Positions 8,549 to 18,565 are shown, numbered from the stretch's first letter. The stretch: 64,000 nt of DNA from Quadrisphaera granulorum (GCF_003149145.1 NZ_QGDQ01000007.1:102484-166483), one strand, 5' to 3'. Numbers and translations: made by a program. The notes: generated from the letters alone by a model not told the origin.

Positions 8549-9385
8549 ATGAGCAGCTCGCGGGTGATCCAGGGCGCAGCGACGCGCCACCCCAGCACGG
8601 GGCTCGTGCACCAGCACGTCATCGATGACGAGATCGCGCAGACCAGCCGCGCGTACGAGGCCGCGGGTGCCGTCGAGCACCAGCCCCGCCTCGACTACGC
8701 GCCCTACCGCTCCAGCCTGCTGCGCCACCCCACCAAGGACCTGCACCACGCCGACCCCGAGGGTGTGGAGCTGTGGGCGCCGTGCTTCGGCGAGCGCGAC
8801 ATCGACCCCCTCGAGTCCGACCTCACCATCCAGGGCGGTGGCGAGCCGATCGGTGAGCGCATGGTGGTGACCGGCCGGGTGCTCGACGGCGACGGACGCC
8901 CCGTGCGCCGGCAGCTGGTGGAGATCTGGCAGGCGAACGCCGGAGGCCGCTACGTCCACAAGCGTGACCAGCACCCCGCCCCGCTCGACCCGAACTTCAC
9001 CGGCGTGGGGCGCTGCATCACCGATGACCAGGGCCACTACCGCTTCACCACCATCAAGCCGGGCCCGTACCCGTGGCGCAACCACCACAACGCGTGGCGC
9101 CCCGCGCACATCCACTTCTCGCTGTTCGGCACCGACTTCACCCAGCGCCTCGTGACGCAGATGTACTTCCCGGGAGACCCGCTCTTCGCGCTCGACCCGA
9201 TCTACCAGTCCATCGTCGACCCGAAGGCGCGTCAGCGGCTCGTGGCCACCTACGACCACGACATCACCCAGCACGAGTGGGCCACCGGCTACCGCTGGGA
9301 CATCGTGCTCACGGGAGGTCACCGCACGCCCCTGGAGGGCGACCTCGACGTGGAGCGCAGCGACGACGAGGAGACCTCCCGATGA
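8549..9385 (+). CDS. pcaH: Protocatechuate 3,4-dioxygenase beta subunit
   Basis: Intradiol ring-cleaving dioxygenase subunit that holds the catalytic non-heme Fe(III); with PcaG it converts protocatechuate to 3-carboxy-cis,cis-muconate. Length 278 residues, slightly longer than many PcaH proteins. The four iron ligands of the family are visible at Tyr135 (GGRYVHK), Tyr174 (GPYPWRN), His187 and His189 (PAHIHFS); their spacing equals that of the Pseudomonas enzyme (Tyr408, Tyr447, His460, His462). First gene of an overlapping pcaH-G-B-L operon; its stop overlaps the pcaG ATG by 4 bp. Confidence 0.97.
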   Translation: MSSSRVIQGAATRHPSTGLVHQHVIDDEIAQTSRAYEAAGAVEHQPRLDYAPYRSSLLRHPTKDLHHADPEGVELWAPCFGERDIDPLESDLTIQGGGEPIGERMVVTGRVLDGDGRPVRRQLVEIWQANAGGRYVHKRDQHPAPLDPNFTGVGRCITDDQGHYRFTTIKPGPYPWRNHHNAWRPAHIHFSLFGTDFTQRLVTQMYFPGDPLFALDPIYQSIVDPKARQRLVATYDHDITQHEWATGYRWDIVLTGGHRTPLEGDLDVERSDDEETSR

Positions 9386-9975
9386 CCCTCACGACGACGA
9401 CGGACGCCGCGGCGCCCGCGCTGCCGACGGCACTGGCCCCGACCCCCGGTCAGACGGTCGGTCCGTTCTTCCACTACGCCCTCCCCTACGACGGCGACCG
9501 GGAGCTCGTCGCGCCCGGCACACCCGGGGCGCTGCTGCTCCACGGCACCGTCACCGACGGCTCGGGCCTGCCCGTGCGCGACGCGCTCGTGGAGATCTGG
9601 CAGGCCGACCCGTCCGGCCGGGTGGTCCAGCGGCAGGGCTCGCTGCGCCGCGACGGGCACAGCTTCACCGGGTTCGGCCGGTGCACCACCGACCGGACCG
9701 GGCGCTACGCGTTCACCACGCTGCGCCCCGGCGCGGTGGAGGGCGGGCTGCCGTTCTTCGCTGTGACGGTCTTCGCGCGCGGCCTGCTCCACCGCCTCTT
9801 CACTCGCGCCTACCTGCCGCTGGACGGAGCGGAGCCGGACGCGCTGCTGCGCTCCGCCGGTGACCGCGCGGACACGCTCCTCTGCGTGGACGACGAGGGC
9901 GCGCTGCGCTTCGACATCGGGCTGCAGGGCGAGCGCGAGACGGTCTTCCTGCGCTGGCCGCGCGAGGGCCGGTGA
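9382..9975 (+). CDS. pcaG: Protocatechuate 3,4-dioxygenase alpha subunit
   Basis: Partner subunit of PcaH, 197 residues, the usual size. It begins with the family pattern TPGQTVGPFFHYALPYDG (about residues 20-37) and contains the shared intradiol-dioxygenase core (ALVEIWQADPSGR, FTGFGRCTTD). The iron ligands are not conserved in this subunit, as expected for PcaG. It starts inside the pcaH stop and ends inside the pcaB start, so both ends are translationally coupled. Confidence 0.96.
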   Translation: MTLTTTTDAAAPALPTALAPTPGQTVGPFFHYALPYDGDRELVAPGTPGALLLHGTVTDGSGLPVRDALVEIWQADPSGRVVQRQGSLRRDGHSFTGFGRCTTDRTGRYAFTTLRPGAVEGGLPFFAVTVFARGLLHRLFTRAYLPLDGAEPDALLRSAGDRADTLLCVDDEGALRFDIGLQGERETVFLRWPREGR

Positions 9976-11267
9976 CGGCAGCGGGCAGGATCGAGGGCGT
10001 GGTGGACCTCGGCTCCGACGGATGGTGGTGGCCCGGCGACCACCGCGCCGGGTCGCTCATGGCACCGGCGGCCCTCCTGCGGGCCGCGCTGCGCGTCGAG
10101 CAGACCTGGCTCGACGCGCTCGTCGACGCGCAGGTCGCCCCGCAGGAGGCCGGCGCAGACCTCGCCGCGGTGCTCGAGCTCTCCGGCGGGCTCGACCAGG
10201 CGGCGCTGGGGGTGGCCTCCGAAGCCGGCGGCAACCCCGTCATGCCGCTCGTCGCGGCGCTGCGGGCGTCGCTGCGCGAGAGCGGCCAAGAGCACGGCCC
10301 CCAGGCGGCCCGTTGGCTGCACCGCGGGCTGACCAGCCAGGACGTGCTCGACACCGCCGTCCTGCTGTGCGCGCGGGAGGGCGTCGAGGCGGTGCGCAGC
10401 GAGCTGCGCGCGCAGGTGGAGCGCCTCGCCGTCCTGGTGGAGGAGCACCGGGGGACGACGATGGTCGCGCGCACCCTGACGCAGCCCGCCGTCCCCACCA
10501 CCTTCGGCGCCAAGGCGGCCGGGTGGTTGCACGGCCTCATCGACGCCGACGAGGCGCTGGCCGCGCTGCGCTGGCCGGTGCAGTTCGGTGGTGCTGCGGG
10601 CACGCTGTCCGCGGTGGTCGAACTGGCCGGCGTCGACGGCGCCCGGGCGCTGCGGAGCTCCTTCGCCGCTGCGTTGGACCTGGACCCTTCCGCGCCGTGG
10701 CACACCCGCCGCACGCCCGTGACGCGCCTCGGCGACGCGGCGGTCACGGCCACTGACGCGTGGGGGCGCATCGCCAACGACGTCCTCGCCCTCGGACGGC
10801 CGGAGATCGGCGAGCTGCGCGACGGCTCGGCCGGCGGCTCCTCGACCATGCCGCACAAGGCCAACCCCACGCTCGCCGTCCTCGTGCGGCGGACCGCCCT
10901 GAGCGCGCCGCAGCTCACGGCGACGCTGCACCTGGCCGCCGCCGAGCAGGTCGACGAGCGCGCCGACGGCGGGTGGCACGTCGAGTGGCAGACCCTCGCC
11001 CTGCTGCTGCGCCGCACGGCGGTAGCGGCGAGCCAGGCCAGCGACCTGCTGCGCGGGCTGCGCGTCGAGGCCGCGCACATGGCCGCCCGGCTGCACGACA
11101 CGGGCGCCGACGTGCTCGCCGAGCAGGAGTCGATGACCGGGCTGACCGGCCGGCCCGCCGGCGGCACCTACCTGGGCCTGGTGGACGACCTCGTCGACGA
11201 GGCGACCTCCCGAGCCACCGACCACCTCACGAAGTCCACACAGAAGACCGCGCAGGAGGACCTGTGA
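9972..11267 (+). CDS. pcaB: 3-carboxy-cis,cis-muconate cycloisomerase
   Basis: Class II cycloisomerase of the fumarase/aspartase superfamily, 431 residues; it converts 3-carboxy-cis,cis-muconate to 4-carboxymuconolactone. The superfamily signature is visible as GSSTMPHKANPTLAVL, and the helical core motif TSQDVLDTAV is also present. The GTG start overlaps the pcaG stop (GTGA) and the stop overlaps the next gene in the same way. The order pcaH-pcaG-pcaB-pcaL is common in actinobacteria. Confidence 0.95.
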   Translation: MTAAGRIEGVVDLGSDGWWWPGDHRAGSLMAPAALLRAALRVEQTWLDALVDAQVAPQEAGADLAAVLELSGGLDQAALGVASEAGGNPVMPLVAALRASLRESGQEHGPQAARWLHRGLTSQDVLDTAVLLCAREGVEAVRSELRAQVERLAVLVEEHRGTTMVARTLTQPAVPTTFGAKAAGWLHGLIDADEALAALRWPVQFGGAAGTLSAVVELAGVDGARALRSSFAAALDLDPSAPWHTRRTPVTRLGDAAVTATDAWGRIANDVLALGRPEIGELRDGSAGGSSTMPHKANPTLAVLVRRTALSAPQLTATLHLAAAEQVDERADGGWHVEWQTLALLLRRTAVAASQASDLLRGLRVEAAHMAARLHDTGADVLAEQESMTGLTGRPAGGTYLGLVDDLVDEATSRATDHLTKSTQKTAQEDL

Positions 11268-12517
11268 GCACCACCCTCGTCCGGCTCGCCGGGCACGACG
11301 GCCTGCCGCTGCTCGTGGTCGGCCCGTCGCTCGGCACCAGCGCCGAGGCGCTGTGGACGGCGGCCGCGGAGCACCTCGCGGACTCCTTCCACGTGGTGGG
11401 CTGGGACCTGCCCGGCCACGGCCGCAACCGCTGGGTGCCCCAGCAGGACGTCTCGATGGCCGACCTCGCGGCGGACGTGCTGGCCGCCGTCGACGCCCTC
11501 GCCGGCCCGAAGGCGACCTTCGACGTCGCCGGAGACTCCGTCGGCGGCGCCGTGTCGCTGCAGCTGCTGCTCGACGCGCCCGCGCGCGTGCGCTCGGCGG
11601 TGCTGCTGTGCACGGGCGCCGCGATCGGCACGCCGGCCTCGTGGGCCGAGCGCACCGCGGCCGTGCGCGCCTCGGGCACGCCATCGCTGGTGGCGACCTC
11701 CGCGCAGCGGTGGTTCGGGCCGGGATTCGTGGAGCGCGAGCCGGCGCGCAGCTCGGCGCTGCTGCACGCCCTGTCCCAGGCCGACGACGCCGGCTACGCC
11801 GCCGTGTGCGGAGCGCTCGCGCGCTTCGACGTCCGCGACAGGCTCGGCGAGGCGGCCGCTCCGGTGCTCGCCGTGGCAGGCGCCCACGACGTCGCCACCC
11901 CTCCCGCCAGCCTGCGCGAGGTGGCCGACGGCGTGCCGCGCGGCCGCCTCGTGGTGCTCGAGGACGTCGCGCACCTCGCCCCGGCGGAGGCGCCGGAAGA
12001 GGTCGCTCGGCTCGTCGAGGAGCACGTGCTCGCGGCACGCAGCGCGGCCACGGGCAGCGCAGCCGCAGGCAGCGCGACCGGCGCGTCGTCGTCCTCGGCT
12101 CCTGCGGTCCGGGACGCGATGACGGTGGCGCAGGTGCGCGACGCGGGCATGGTCGTGCGCCGCGAGGTGCTCGGCGACGCGCACGTCGACCGGGCCACCG
12201 CCGCCGCCACCGATCTCACCCGCGAGTTCCAGCAGTTCATCACCGAGTTCGCCTGGGGCAGCGTCTGGACCCGACCCGGCCTGGATCGCCGCTCGCGTTC
12301 CGTAGCGGTGCTCACGGCGCTCATCGCACGGGGCCACCACGAGGAGTTCGCCATGCACGTGCGCGCCGCGCGCCGCAACGGCCTGAGCGTGGACGAGATC
12401 AAGGAGGTCATCCTCCAGGCGGCCATCTACTGCGGCGTGCCGGACGCCAACACCGCGTTCCGGATCGCCCAGGAGGTGCTGACCGAGAGCACCGCGCACG
12501 GACACGACGCGCACTGA
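11264..12517 (+). CDS. pcaL: Fused 3-oxoadipate enol-lactonase / 4-carboxymuconolactone decarboxylase
   Basis: Bifunctional protein of 417 residues joining two consecutive steps to 3-oxoadipate. Residues 1 to about 260 are an alpha/beta hydrolase (PcaD) with the nucleophile elbow AGDSVGG and a C-terminal catalytic His region (EDVAHLAP). A 25-residue Ala/Gly/Ser linker follows (about 262-280). Residues about 285-417 are a carboxymuconolactone decarboxylase domain (PcaC; EFAWGSVWTRPGLDRRSRS, AIYCGVPDANTAF). Such PcaL fusions are known from actinobacteria such as Rhodococcus and Streptomyces. It is the last gene of the pcaHGBL operon and faces pobA. Confidence 0.95.
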   Translation: MSTTLVRLAGHDGLPLLVVGPSLGTSAEALWTAAAEHLADSFHVVGWDLPGHGRNRWVPQQDVSMADLAADVLAAVDALAGPKATFDVAGDSVGGAVSLQLLLDAPARVRSAVLLCTGAAIGTPASWAERTAAVRASGTPSLVATSAQRWFGPGFVEREPARSSALLHALSQADDAGYAAVCGALARFDVRDRLGEAAAPVLAVAGAHDVATPPASLREVADGVPRGRLVVLEDVAHLAPAEAPEEVARLVEEHVLAARSAATGSAAAGSATGASSSSAPAVRDAMTVAQVRDAGMVVRREVLGDAHVDRATAAATDLTREFQQFITEFAWGSVWTRPGLDRRSRSVAVLTALIARGHHEEFAMHVRAARRNGLSVDEIKEVILQAAIYCGVPDANTAFRIAQEVLTESTAHGHDAH

Positions 12518-12554
12518 CCCGACGCGCACTGACCCGTCGCTGGTCCGGCCACCC

Positions 12555-13784
12555 TCACACCTGGGAGCCGGGCCAGCCGGTGTAGCCCTCCGCGAGGAGC
12601 GTCTGCCCGGCGCGTGAGGCGGCGAGCGTGGCCAGCTCGGCCTCCTGGCGACGGACGTCGAAGGGCGCGCTCCCGGGGAGGGTGTGCAGCATCGTCGTCA
12701 TCCAGTACGAGAAGTGCTGCGCCTTCCACACCCGCTCCAGGGCCCGCTCGGAGTAGGTGTCCAGGCCCGTCGTGTCGTCGCGCAGGACGGCGTCTGCCAG
12801 GGCGGGGGCGAGCACGCGGACGTCGGCGACGGCGAGGTTGAGTCCCTTGGCGCCGGTGGGCGGCACGGTATGCGCGGCGTCGCCCGCCAGCAGCATGCGC
12901 CCGTGGCGCAGCGGGGCGTGCACGAAGCTGCGGAAGCGCAGGACGGCGGCGTCGCGCACCGGGCCCGTCTTCAGCTCCAGGCCGTTGACGGCGGTGCGGC
13001 GGCGCATCTCCTCCCAGATGCGGTCCTCGCTCCAGGCGGTGACGTCTTCGTCGGGATCGCACTGGAAGTACATCCGCTGCACGGTGTCCGTGCGCTGGCT
13101 GACCAGCGCGAACCCGTGCGGGGAGTGGCTGTAGACCAGCTCCGGCGCGCTGGCGGGGGCGTCGGTGAGGAAGCCGAACCACGCGAAGGGGTACTCGCGG
13201 CCGGTGTTCTGCCCCTGCCCCTCGGGCACCGCGCGGCGGCACGCGCTGCGCGAGCCGTCGGCGCCGACGAGGAAGTCGGGGAGCACCTCGTGCTCGAGGC
13301 CCTCGGCATCGCGGTAGAGGATCCGCGGCTGGTCGCCCTCGAGGTCGACGACGCGGGCGTCCTGCACACCGAACCTCACGTCACCGCCGTCGCGCTCGCG
13401 GGCATGGGCGAGATCGGCGAAGACCTCCGTCTGCGGGTACAGCCACACGGAGGCGGCGACGAGGTCGTGGAAGTCGACGCGGTGGCGGCGCCCGCCGAAG
13501 GCCAGCTCGACGCCCTCGTGCTCGTAGCCCTCCTCGAGCACCCGGCGGGAGGCGCCGTCGGAGTAGACGCCGGAGTCGAGCAGCAGCTGGACGGTGCCGT
13601 GCTCGAGGATGCCCGCGCGCACAGTCGTGGAGATCTCCTCCCGACTGCGGCTGTCGACGACGACGGACGGCACGCCCGCGCGGTGCAGGAGGTGGCTGAG
13701 CACGAGACCCGCGGGACCGCCGCCGACGATGCCGACGGGCGTGCGGGTGGAGGAAGCGAGCGCTGCAGGACGGTCATCGGCCAT
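12555..13784 (-). CDS. pobA: 4-hydroxybenzoate 3-monooxygenase
   Basis: FAD-dependent aromatic hydroxylase that makes protocatechuate from 4-hydroxybenzoate with NAD(P)H and O2; 409 residues. The FAD Rossmann motif is VGIVGGGPAGLVLSHLLHRAG in its first 21 positions, with GGGPAG at about residues 21-26. The ribityl-binding motif GDAAHTVPPTGAKGLN lies at about 285-300 and VGADGSRSACRRAV at about 175. It is convergent with pcaL and supplies its pathway. Upstream, a TTCCG-N5-CGGAA operator at 13828-13842 lies 44 nt before the start, which suggests IclR control (PobR-like; inference). Confidence 0.95.
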   Translation of the reverse strand: MADDRPAALASSTRTPVGIVGGGPAGLVLSHLLHRAGVPSVVVDSRSREEISTTVRAGILEHGTVQLLLDSGVYSDGASRRVLEEGYEHEGVELAFGGRRHRVDFHDLVAASVWLYPQTEVFADLAHARERDGGDVRFGVQDARVVDLEGDQPRILYRDAEGLEHEVLPDFLVGADGSRSACRRAVPEGQGQNTGREYPFAWFGFLTDAPASAPELVYSHSPHGFALVSQRTDTVQRMYFQCDPDEDVTAWSEDRIWEEMRRRTAVNGLELKTGPVRDAAVLRFRSFVHAPLRHGRMLLAGDAAHTVPPTGAKGLNLAVADVRVLAPALADAVLRDDTTGLDTYSERALERVWKAQHFSYWMTTMLHTLPGSAPFDVRRQEAELATLAASRAGQTLLAEGYTGWPGSQV

Positions 13785-13827
13785 GGGCTGAGACTGCCCC
13801 GCCGTCGTCGTCGTCCCCAGCCGATCC

Positions 13828-13842
13828 TTCCGTCCAACGGAA
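13828..13842. promoter_or_regulatory. IclR operator-like palindrome upstream of pobA
   Basis: TTCCG-TCCAA-CGGAA, 44 nt upstream of the pobA start. It is the exact reverse complement of the site at 14775-14789 (spacer TTGGA) and shares both arms with the site before pcaH. Confidence 0.65.
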
Positions 13843-13883
13843 CCGCCACCCGCTGGCCCACCCCGCCACCTCCCCCACCTCCC

Positions 13884-13988
13884 CGCACTTTCCGCGGCAA
13901 GTGCGACTCAGGAAACCCCTCTTCTCGCACTTTCCGCGGCAAGTGCGTCTCCCAGGGCCGTCTTGGCGCACTTTCCGCGGCAAGTGCG
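13884..13988. repeat. Three evenly spaced identical palindromes
   Basis: Three copies of one 22-bp element at 13884-13905, 13926-13947 and 13967-13988, spaced 42 and 41 bp start to start. Each has perfect 7-bp arms CGCACTT / AAGTGCG around TCCGCGGC, whose centre CCGCGG is itself palindromic. They lie between pobA and an iclR gene that points away from it. The intervening 20-nt stretches are unrelated to each other. Function unknown: operator array, terminator cluster or REP-like element. Confidence 0.85.
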
Positions 13989-14007
13989 ATAAGGGGCGGG
14001 GCGGGGC

Positions 14008-14766
14008 TCAGCGGGCGGCGTGCAGGGCGAGCCGCCGACCGATGCCCTGGCTGGCGACGCGCAGGCCCGCCACCAGCTCGGGGCGCCCGTGGCGCAGGTC
14101 CGGCACCACCGCGCCGAGCGCTGCGACCACCTCGTCTCCGACGCACACCGGCACCGCCACCGAGCACGCCCCGCGGCTCATCTCCTCGGCGGTGGTAGCG
14201 AACCCGTCGCGGCGCGCGCGGCGCAGCTGCTCGTCGAGGATCGCCGGTGAGGTCACGGTGTGCGGCGTGTGCCGCGTCAGCGAGCCCAGCACGCGCAGCC
14301 GGACCGCGTCCGGGGCGTGCGCGAGCAGCACCTTGCCCACGGCCGTGGCGTGCAGCGGCAGTCGCGAGCCGACCCGGCTCACCACCGGGGTGGACACGGA
14401 GCCCGACAGCCTGTCGACGTAGAGCGCCCGGTCGTCGTCGCGGACGGCCAGCTGCACGGTGGCACGCGTCGCGGCGTGCAGGTCCTGCAGGAAGGGAGCC
14501 GCCACCGAGCGCAGGTCGGTGTTGACGGGGGCGAGGAGCCCGAGGTCCCACAGCCGCCGGCCCACGGCGTAGCCGCCAGCGGTGGTCCGGTCGAGCGCGC
14601 CCCACTCCAGCAGCTCCCCCACGAGGCGGTGCGCGGTGGCCACGGGCAGGTCCGCGCGCTGCGCCAGGTCGGTCAGCGACAGCTCGCGCGAGCCGGCGTC
14701 GAAGGCGGCCAGCACCGCGAGCACCTTGCTGGTGACCGTGCGGCCCGGGGACTCGTTGCGGGACAC
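14008..14766 (-). CDS. IclR-family transcriptional regulator, second pca/pob paralogue
   Basis: IclR regulator of about 252 residues, paralogous to the one at 7663-8475 along its whole length (shared segments HATAVGKVLLAHAPDAV, GRRLWDLGLLAPV, EEMSRGACSVAVPV). It has an N-terminal HTH (LPVATAHRLVGELLEWG) and a C-terminal effector domain. The frame is open to an ATG at 14802, but that start would translate the palindrome at 14775-14789; GTG 14766 with GGAAGGA 5 nt upstream is preferred, so the operator overlaps the ribosome site. It lies upstream of and on the same strand as pobA, 220 bp away, and may be the PobR-like regulator. Confidence 0.88.
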   Translation of the reverse strand: MSRNESPGRTVTSKVLAVLAAFDAGSRELSLTDLAQRADLPVATAHRLVGELLEWGALDRTTAGGYAVGRRLWDLGLLAPVNTDLRSVAAPFLQDLHAATRATVQLAVRDDDRALYVDRLSGSVSTPVVSRVGSRLPLHATAVGKVLLAHAPDAVRLRVLGSLTRHTPHTVTSPAILDEQLRRARRDGFATTAEEMSRGACSVAVPVCVGDEVVAALGAVVPDLRHGRPELVAGLRVASQGIGRRLALHAAR

Positions 14767-14774
14767 CGGTGTCC

Positions 14775-14789
14775 TTCCGTTGGACGGAA
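14775..14789. promoter_or_regulatory. IclR operator-like palindrome at the second iclR start
   Basis: TTCCG-TTGGA-CGGAA, 8 nt upstream of the preferred GTG start and overlapping its Shine-Dalgarno. This suggests autoregulation by blocking transcription or translation start. Same arms as the sites at 8490 and 13828. Confidence 0.65.
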
Positions 14790-14885
14790 CCTCGAGGATC
14801 ACACACCGCCGCGGTCGACGCTGCGACCCCTCCTCCGGTCGTGGCGCGGAGCTGCATGATCGTCACGAGTGGGAGGTCGGCGCCC

Positions 14886-15770
14886 TCAGGGGGTCGTGGC
14901 GGCGCGGACGGCGTCCACCACGCGACGCACGAGCGGGCTGGGGTCAGCGCGGTGCACGAGGGCCAGCGGTACCTCGACGGGGTCGCCGGCGAGGGGCCGG
15001 TAGACCACGCCGTCCAGGCGCAGCGCGCGCACCGCGTCGGGGACCAGCCCGAACCCCAGCCCGGCGGCCACCAGCGCCACCAGCGTGCCGGTCTCGCCCA
15101 CCTCGATGACCTCCGGCTCGAAGCCGGCCGCCCGGCAGGCGTCGAGCACCAGCGGCTGCAGCGTCGAGCGCCGTCCCGAGGGGTGCGCCACCAGCACCTC
15201 CCCCGCCAGCTCCCCCAGCGCCACGGCCTCCCGCTCCGCCAGCCGGTGGCCCGCGGGCAGCGCCACCACCAGCGGCTCCCGGCGCAGCTCCTCCACCACC
15301 AGCCCGGCCGGTGGCGGCCCCGACGGGCGCAGGACGGCGAGGTCGAGCCCGTCGCCGAGCACCCTGTCGAGCAGCGCCGGCGCGAGCAGCTCGCCGTGCA
15401 GCTCCAGCTCCACGCCCGGCAGCTCGGCGCGCACCCGGCGCGCGACGCTGGGCAGCAGCTCGTAGGTGGCCGTCCCGACGAACCCGAGCCGCACCCGGCC
15501 GGCGCGCCCGGAGGCCACGAGCGCGAGGTCGGCGGCGGTCCGGTCGAGGTCCGCCAGCACCTGCTGCGCCCGCTCCTGCAGCAGCGCACCGGCCGCGGTG
15601 AGCCCCACCTTCCGCGTGGACCTGTCCAGCAGCCGCGCGCCCAGCTGCTGCTCGAGCTGCTTCAGCTGCTGCGACAGCGCGGGCTGGGCGATGTGGAGCC
15701 GGGCCGCCGCGCGGCCGAAGTGCTGCTCCTCCGCGAGCACCACGAAGGAGCGCAGCAGCCGGGTCTCCAC
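14886..15770 (-). CDS. LysR-family transcriptional regulator of the pca thiolase operon
   Basis: LysR-type regulator of 294 residues. The N-terminal winged HTH begins at residue 4 (LLRSFVVLAEEQHFGRAAAR, then LHIAQPALSQQLKQLE) and is followed by the effector-binding domain (LRLGF-like VRLGFVGTATYELLPS onward). The GTG at 15770 gives the standard LysR N-terminus; the longer open frame upstream is antisense to pcaF. It is divergent from pcaF-pcaI-pcaJ with an 81-bp control region, the standard arrangement for CatR/PcaQ-like activators. The effector is probably a pathway acid or CoA ester (inference). Confidence 0.92.
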   Translation of the reverse strand: METRLLRSFVVLAEEQHFGRAAARLHIAQPALSQQLKQLEQQLGARLLDRSTRKVGLTAAGALLQERAQQVLADLDRTAADLALVASGRAGRVRLGFVGTATYELLPSVARRVRAELPGVELELHGELLAPALLDRVLGDGLDLAVLRPSGPPPAGLVVEELRREPLVVALPAGHRLAEREAVALGELAGEVLVAHPSGRRSTLQPLVLDACRAAGFEPEVIEVGETGTLVALVAAGLGFGLVPDAVRALRLDGVVYRPLAGDPVEVPLALVHRADPSPLVRRVVDAVRAATTP

Positions 15771-15851
15771 GCACCCATCATGCACTCCGCTTATCAATGA
15801 CGGCAGAACACGTCTTGGACGGCGATCGATCGGCGGCCTAGCGTCGTCACC

Positions 15852-17047
<1,196 letters not shown>

Positions 17048-17051
<4 letters not shown>

Positions 17052-17797
17052 GCCGCACGCAGTTCCACTCGGGCGTGACCGCTGCCGAGGCGGCCGACGC
17101 CGCGTTGGCGGCCTCAGGGATCACCTCCGGCATGACGGTGCTCGTGGGCGGCTTCGGGATGGCCGGGATGCCGGTGGACCTCATCGACGCCCTCATCCGC
17201 CACGGCGCCGACGAGCTCACCGTGGTGAGCAACAACGCCGGCAACGGCGACACCGGCCTGGCCGCGCTGCTGGCCGCCGGCCGCGTGCGCAAGGTCGTCT
17301 GCTCCTTCCCCCGCCAGCACGACTCCTGGGTCTTCGACGGGCTCTACCGCGCCGGGAAGGTCGAGCTGGAGGTGGTGCCGCAGGGCACTCTCGCCGAGCG
17401 GATGCGCGCGGCGGGAGCCGGGATCGGCGCGTTCTTCTGCCCCACCGGGGTCGGCACCCTGCTGGCCGAGGGCAAGGAGACGCGGGTCATCGACGGACGC
17501 GACCACGTCCTCGAGACCGCGCTGCGCGGGGACGTAGCGCTCATCAAGGCCCACCGCTCCGACGGTGTCGGCAACCTCGTCTACCGCAAGACCGCCCGCA
17601 ACTTCGGCCCCGTCATGGCGACGGCGGGCGCCGTCACCGTCGTCCAGGTCGACGAGGTGGTGCCCACCGGTGCCCTCGACCCCGAAGCGGTGGTGACCCC
17701 GCGCATCTACGTCGACCACGTGGTGGACCTGTCGACGACGACCGGCCAGACGACCGCTCCCACGACCGCCCCCACGACCGAGGAGCCGCAGGCATGA
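17048..17797 (+). CDS. pcaI: 3-oxoadipate CoA-transferase subunit A
   Basis: Alpha subunit of the succinyl-CoA:3-oxoadipate CoA-transferase, 249 residues. The N-terminal glycine-rich CoA-binding segment VLVGGFGMAGMPVDLIDAL is typical of family I transferase A subunits, and FFCPTGVGTLLAEGKE follows at about residue 130. It ends with an unusual low-complexity tail of about 20 residues containing two TTAP units, encoded by a small repeat, before the 4-bp overlap with pcaJ. It acts as a heteromer with PcaJ in the cytoplasm. Confidence 0.94.
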
Positions 17798-18474
17798 GCA
17801 CTCCCAGCACTCGCTCCACCGTCGAGCACCTCGACCGTGGACCCCTGTCACGCGACGAGATGGCCGCCGTCGTCGCCCGCGACATCCCCGACGGCTCCTT
17901 CGTCAACCTCGGCATCGGCCAGCCCACGAGCGTCGCGGGCCACCTGCGTCCGGAAGCCGGCGTGGTGCTGCACACCGAGAACGGGATGCTCGGGATGGGG
18001 CCGGAGGCCCACGGCGACGAGGTCGACCCCGACCTCACCAACGCCGGCAAGGTGCCCGTCACCGAGCCGCCGGGGGCGGCGTACTTCCACCACGCCGACT
18101 CCTTCGCCATGATGCGCGGCGGCCACCTCGACGTGTGCGTGCTCGGCGCGTTCCAGGTCTCCGCGAGCGGCGACCTCGCCAACTGGCACACCGGCGCCCC
18201 GGACGCCATCCCCGCCGTCGGCGGGGCGATGGACCTCGCGAACGGCGCCAAGGACGTCTTCGTGATGATGACGCTGTTCGCCAAGGACGGCTCCGCCAAG
18301 CTCGTCCCGACGTGCACGTACCCCCTGACCGGCGTCGGGTGCGTCAGCCGGGTCTACACCGAGGTCGCGCTGTTCGACGTCAGCGGACCCGAGGTCGTGG
18401 TCCTGGAGACCTGGGGGACGTCGGTGGACGATCTGGCCGCCCGCTTGGACGTCCCCCTGCACCGCGCTGGCTGA
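17794..18474 (+). CDS. pcaJ: 3-oxoadipate CoA-transferase subunit B
   Basis: Beta subunit, 226 residues. It carries the catalytic glutamate motif in LHTENGMLGMG and the conserved GGAMDLANGAKDVFVMM segment of family I CoA-transferase B subunits. It charges 3-oxoadipate with CoA from succinyl-CoA, giving the substrate of PcaF encoded upstream. It is the last gene of the pcaFIJ operon and is followed by a hairpin. Confidence 0.95.
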   Translation: MSTPSTRSTVEHLDRGPLSRDEMAAVVARDIPDGSFVNLGIGQPTSVAGHLRPEAGVVLHTENGMLGMGPEAHGDEVDPDLTNAGKVPVTEPPGAAYFHHADSFAMMRGGHLDVCVLGAFQVSASGDLANWHTGAPDAIPAVGGAMDLANGAKDVFVMMTLFAKDGSAKLVPTCTYPLTGVGCVSRVYTEVALFDVSGPEVVVLETWGTSVDDLAARLDVPLHRAG

Positions 18475-18481
18475 CCCCCCG

Positions 18482-18518
18482 CCTCCGGGTTCGCCCTGGT
18501 CTCGAGCGAGCCCGGAGG
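18482..18518. terminator. Hairpin after pcaJ
   Basis: CCTCCGGGTTCG (18482-18493) pairs with CGAGCCCGGAGG (18507-18518), 12 bp with one G-T pair and a 13-nt loop, starting 7 nt after the pcaJ stop. It lies between pcaJ and the convergent hydrolase gene and may serve both. Confidence 0.65.
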
Positions 18519-18565
18519 GGGTTCACGGCCGCAGCACGCGGGGGGAACGCGCTGCGGCTGGTCTG

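Noticed and set aside
8476..8622. Upstream extension of the first IclR gene to 8622
   Set aside because: It would overlap pcaH and translate the operator; similarity to IclR proteins starts after GTG 8475.
13884..13988. Regularly spaced repeats that could be read as a CRISPR array
   Set aside because: Repeats are fully palindromic, spacers are about 20 bp, only three units exist and no cas gene is present.
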